From Planctomycetaceae bacterium (lineage in GTDB: Bacteria; Planctomycetota; Planctomycetia; Pirellulales; Pirellulaceae), in NCBI GenBank assembly GCA_002702965.1, contig PADE01000277.1, positions 5,555 to 13,043 of the forward strand: a stretch of DNA of 7,489 nt, written 5' to 3'. Numbering within the stretch: position 1 is the stretch's first letter; every line of letters starts with the position of its first letter. The translations under genes and the position numbers were made by a program. Below, piece after piece: positions 7,346-7,489 of this stretch. The notes under the pieces were generated by a model, which was not told where the DNA came from, made no database searches, and was given only the letters and a program-made list of their open reading frames with translations.

Positions 7346-7351
7346 CTTCCT
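7346..7351 (-). promoter_or_regulatory. Ribosome binding site of the M20 amidohydrolase gene
   Basis: On the minus strand the sequence AGGAAG lies six bases before the ATG at 7339, inside a purine-rich run. This is a good Shine-Dalgarno match at the right spacing and supports the chosen start. The two complete plus-strand genes lack a comparable site. Confidence 0.65.
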
Positions 7352-7489
7352 TTCCCCTGAAAAATGCTCGCCTTATTTTGACAAACCGTCCGCCGCGGTG
7401 AAATACCTGGACGTCAATCCGTTTGGCTAATGCCAGCGTGGCGCATCTCGAACGTCCCCGCCCGCAACCGTGTGTGCCGCAACCCGATC
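7352..7489. other. Upstream region of the amidohydrolase gene, no gene seen
   Basis: These bases hold the 5' flank of the minus-strand amidohydrolase gene. The minus strand contains TTGACG and, further downstream, TTGTCAAAATAA, but neither has a convincing partner box at 16-18 bases, so I do not call a promoter. Short palindromes such as TGGC-TAAT-GCCA occur near 7424-7435 and are too short to interpret. No coding frame with a recognisable product starts here. Confidence 0.4.

Noticed and set aside
6764..7360. 198-codon plus-strand frame opposite the amidohydrolase gene
   Set aside because: It is antisense to a protein with full M20 catalytic motifs and shows no recognisable domain of its own.

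Overview
The window looks like a chromosomal piece of a planctomycete, probably related to Pirellula or Rhodopirellula. The evidence is a same-strand row of families that are characteristically expanded in that phylum. They are the C-terminal part of a PSCyt2/PSD1 (DUF1549/DUF1553) protein, a DUF1501 protein with a twin-arginine-type N-terminus, and a very large LamG plus PQQ-like beta-propeller protein. The sequence is moderately GC-rich. No rRNA, tRNA, CRISPR array, insertion sequence or phage gene is visible.

Layout. Bases 1-759 (+) hold the end of the PSD1 protein, cut by the left window edge. Bases 813-2249 (+) hold a 478-residue DUF1501 protein. Bases 2310-5864 (+) hold a 1184-residue exported protein with a signal peptide, a LamG domain, four recognisable propeller repeats, an embedded class I SAM-methyltransferase-like domain, and about seven more propeller repeats ending in a cysteine-rich tail. 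These three genes are separated by 53 and 60 bases, so they are probably one operon. After a 134-base convergent gap, bases 5999-7339 (-) hold a complete M20-type amidohydrolase related to AbgB. The last 150 bases are the upstream region of that gene.

How the genes may work together. PSD1 and DUF1501 genes are habitual neighbours in planctomycetes and their biochemical role is largely unknown. The DUF1501 protein (Tat-like) and the propeller protein (Sec-like) both look exported, so the operon probably encodes cell-envelope proteins. A LamG fold suggests binding of a carbohydrate or another surface ligand. The M20 hydrolase has no export signal and is transcribed towards the operon, so it is probably a separate cytoplasmic unit.

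The most unusual object is the propeller protein. A methyltransferase fold with an intact glycine-rich SAM loop and the expected acidic residue sits in the middle of a protein that seems destined for the envelope, where SAM is not known to be available. I believe similar PQQ/methyltransferase combinations occur in other planctomycetes, so its novelty is uncertain. Smaller signals worth a look are an 11-bp perfect inverted repeat inside that domain, a hairpin just after the DUF1501 stop codon, overlapping hairpins in the convergent gap, and an identical octamer before two start codons.
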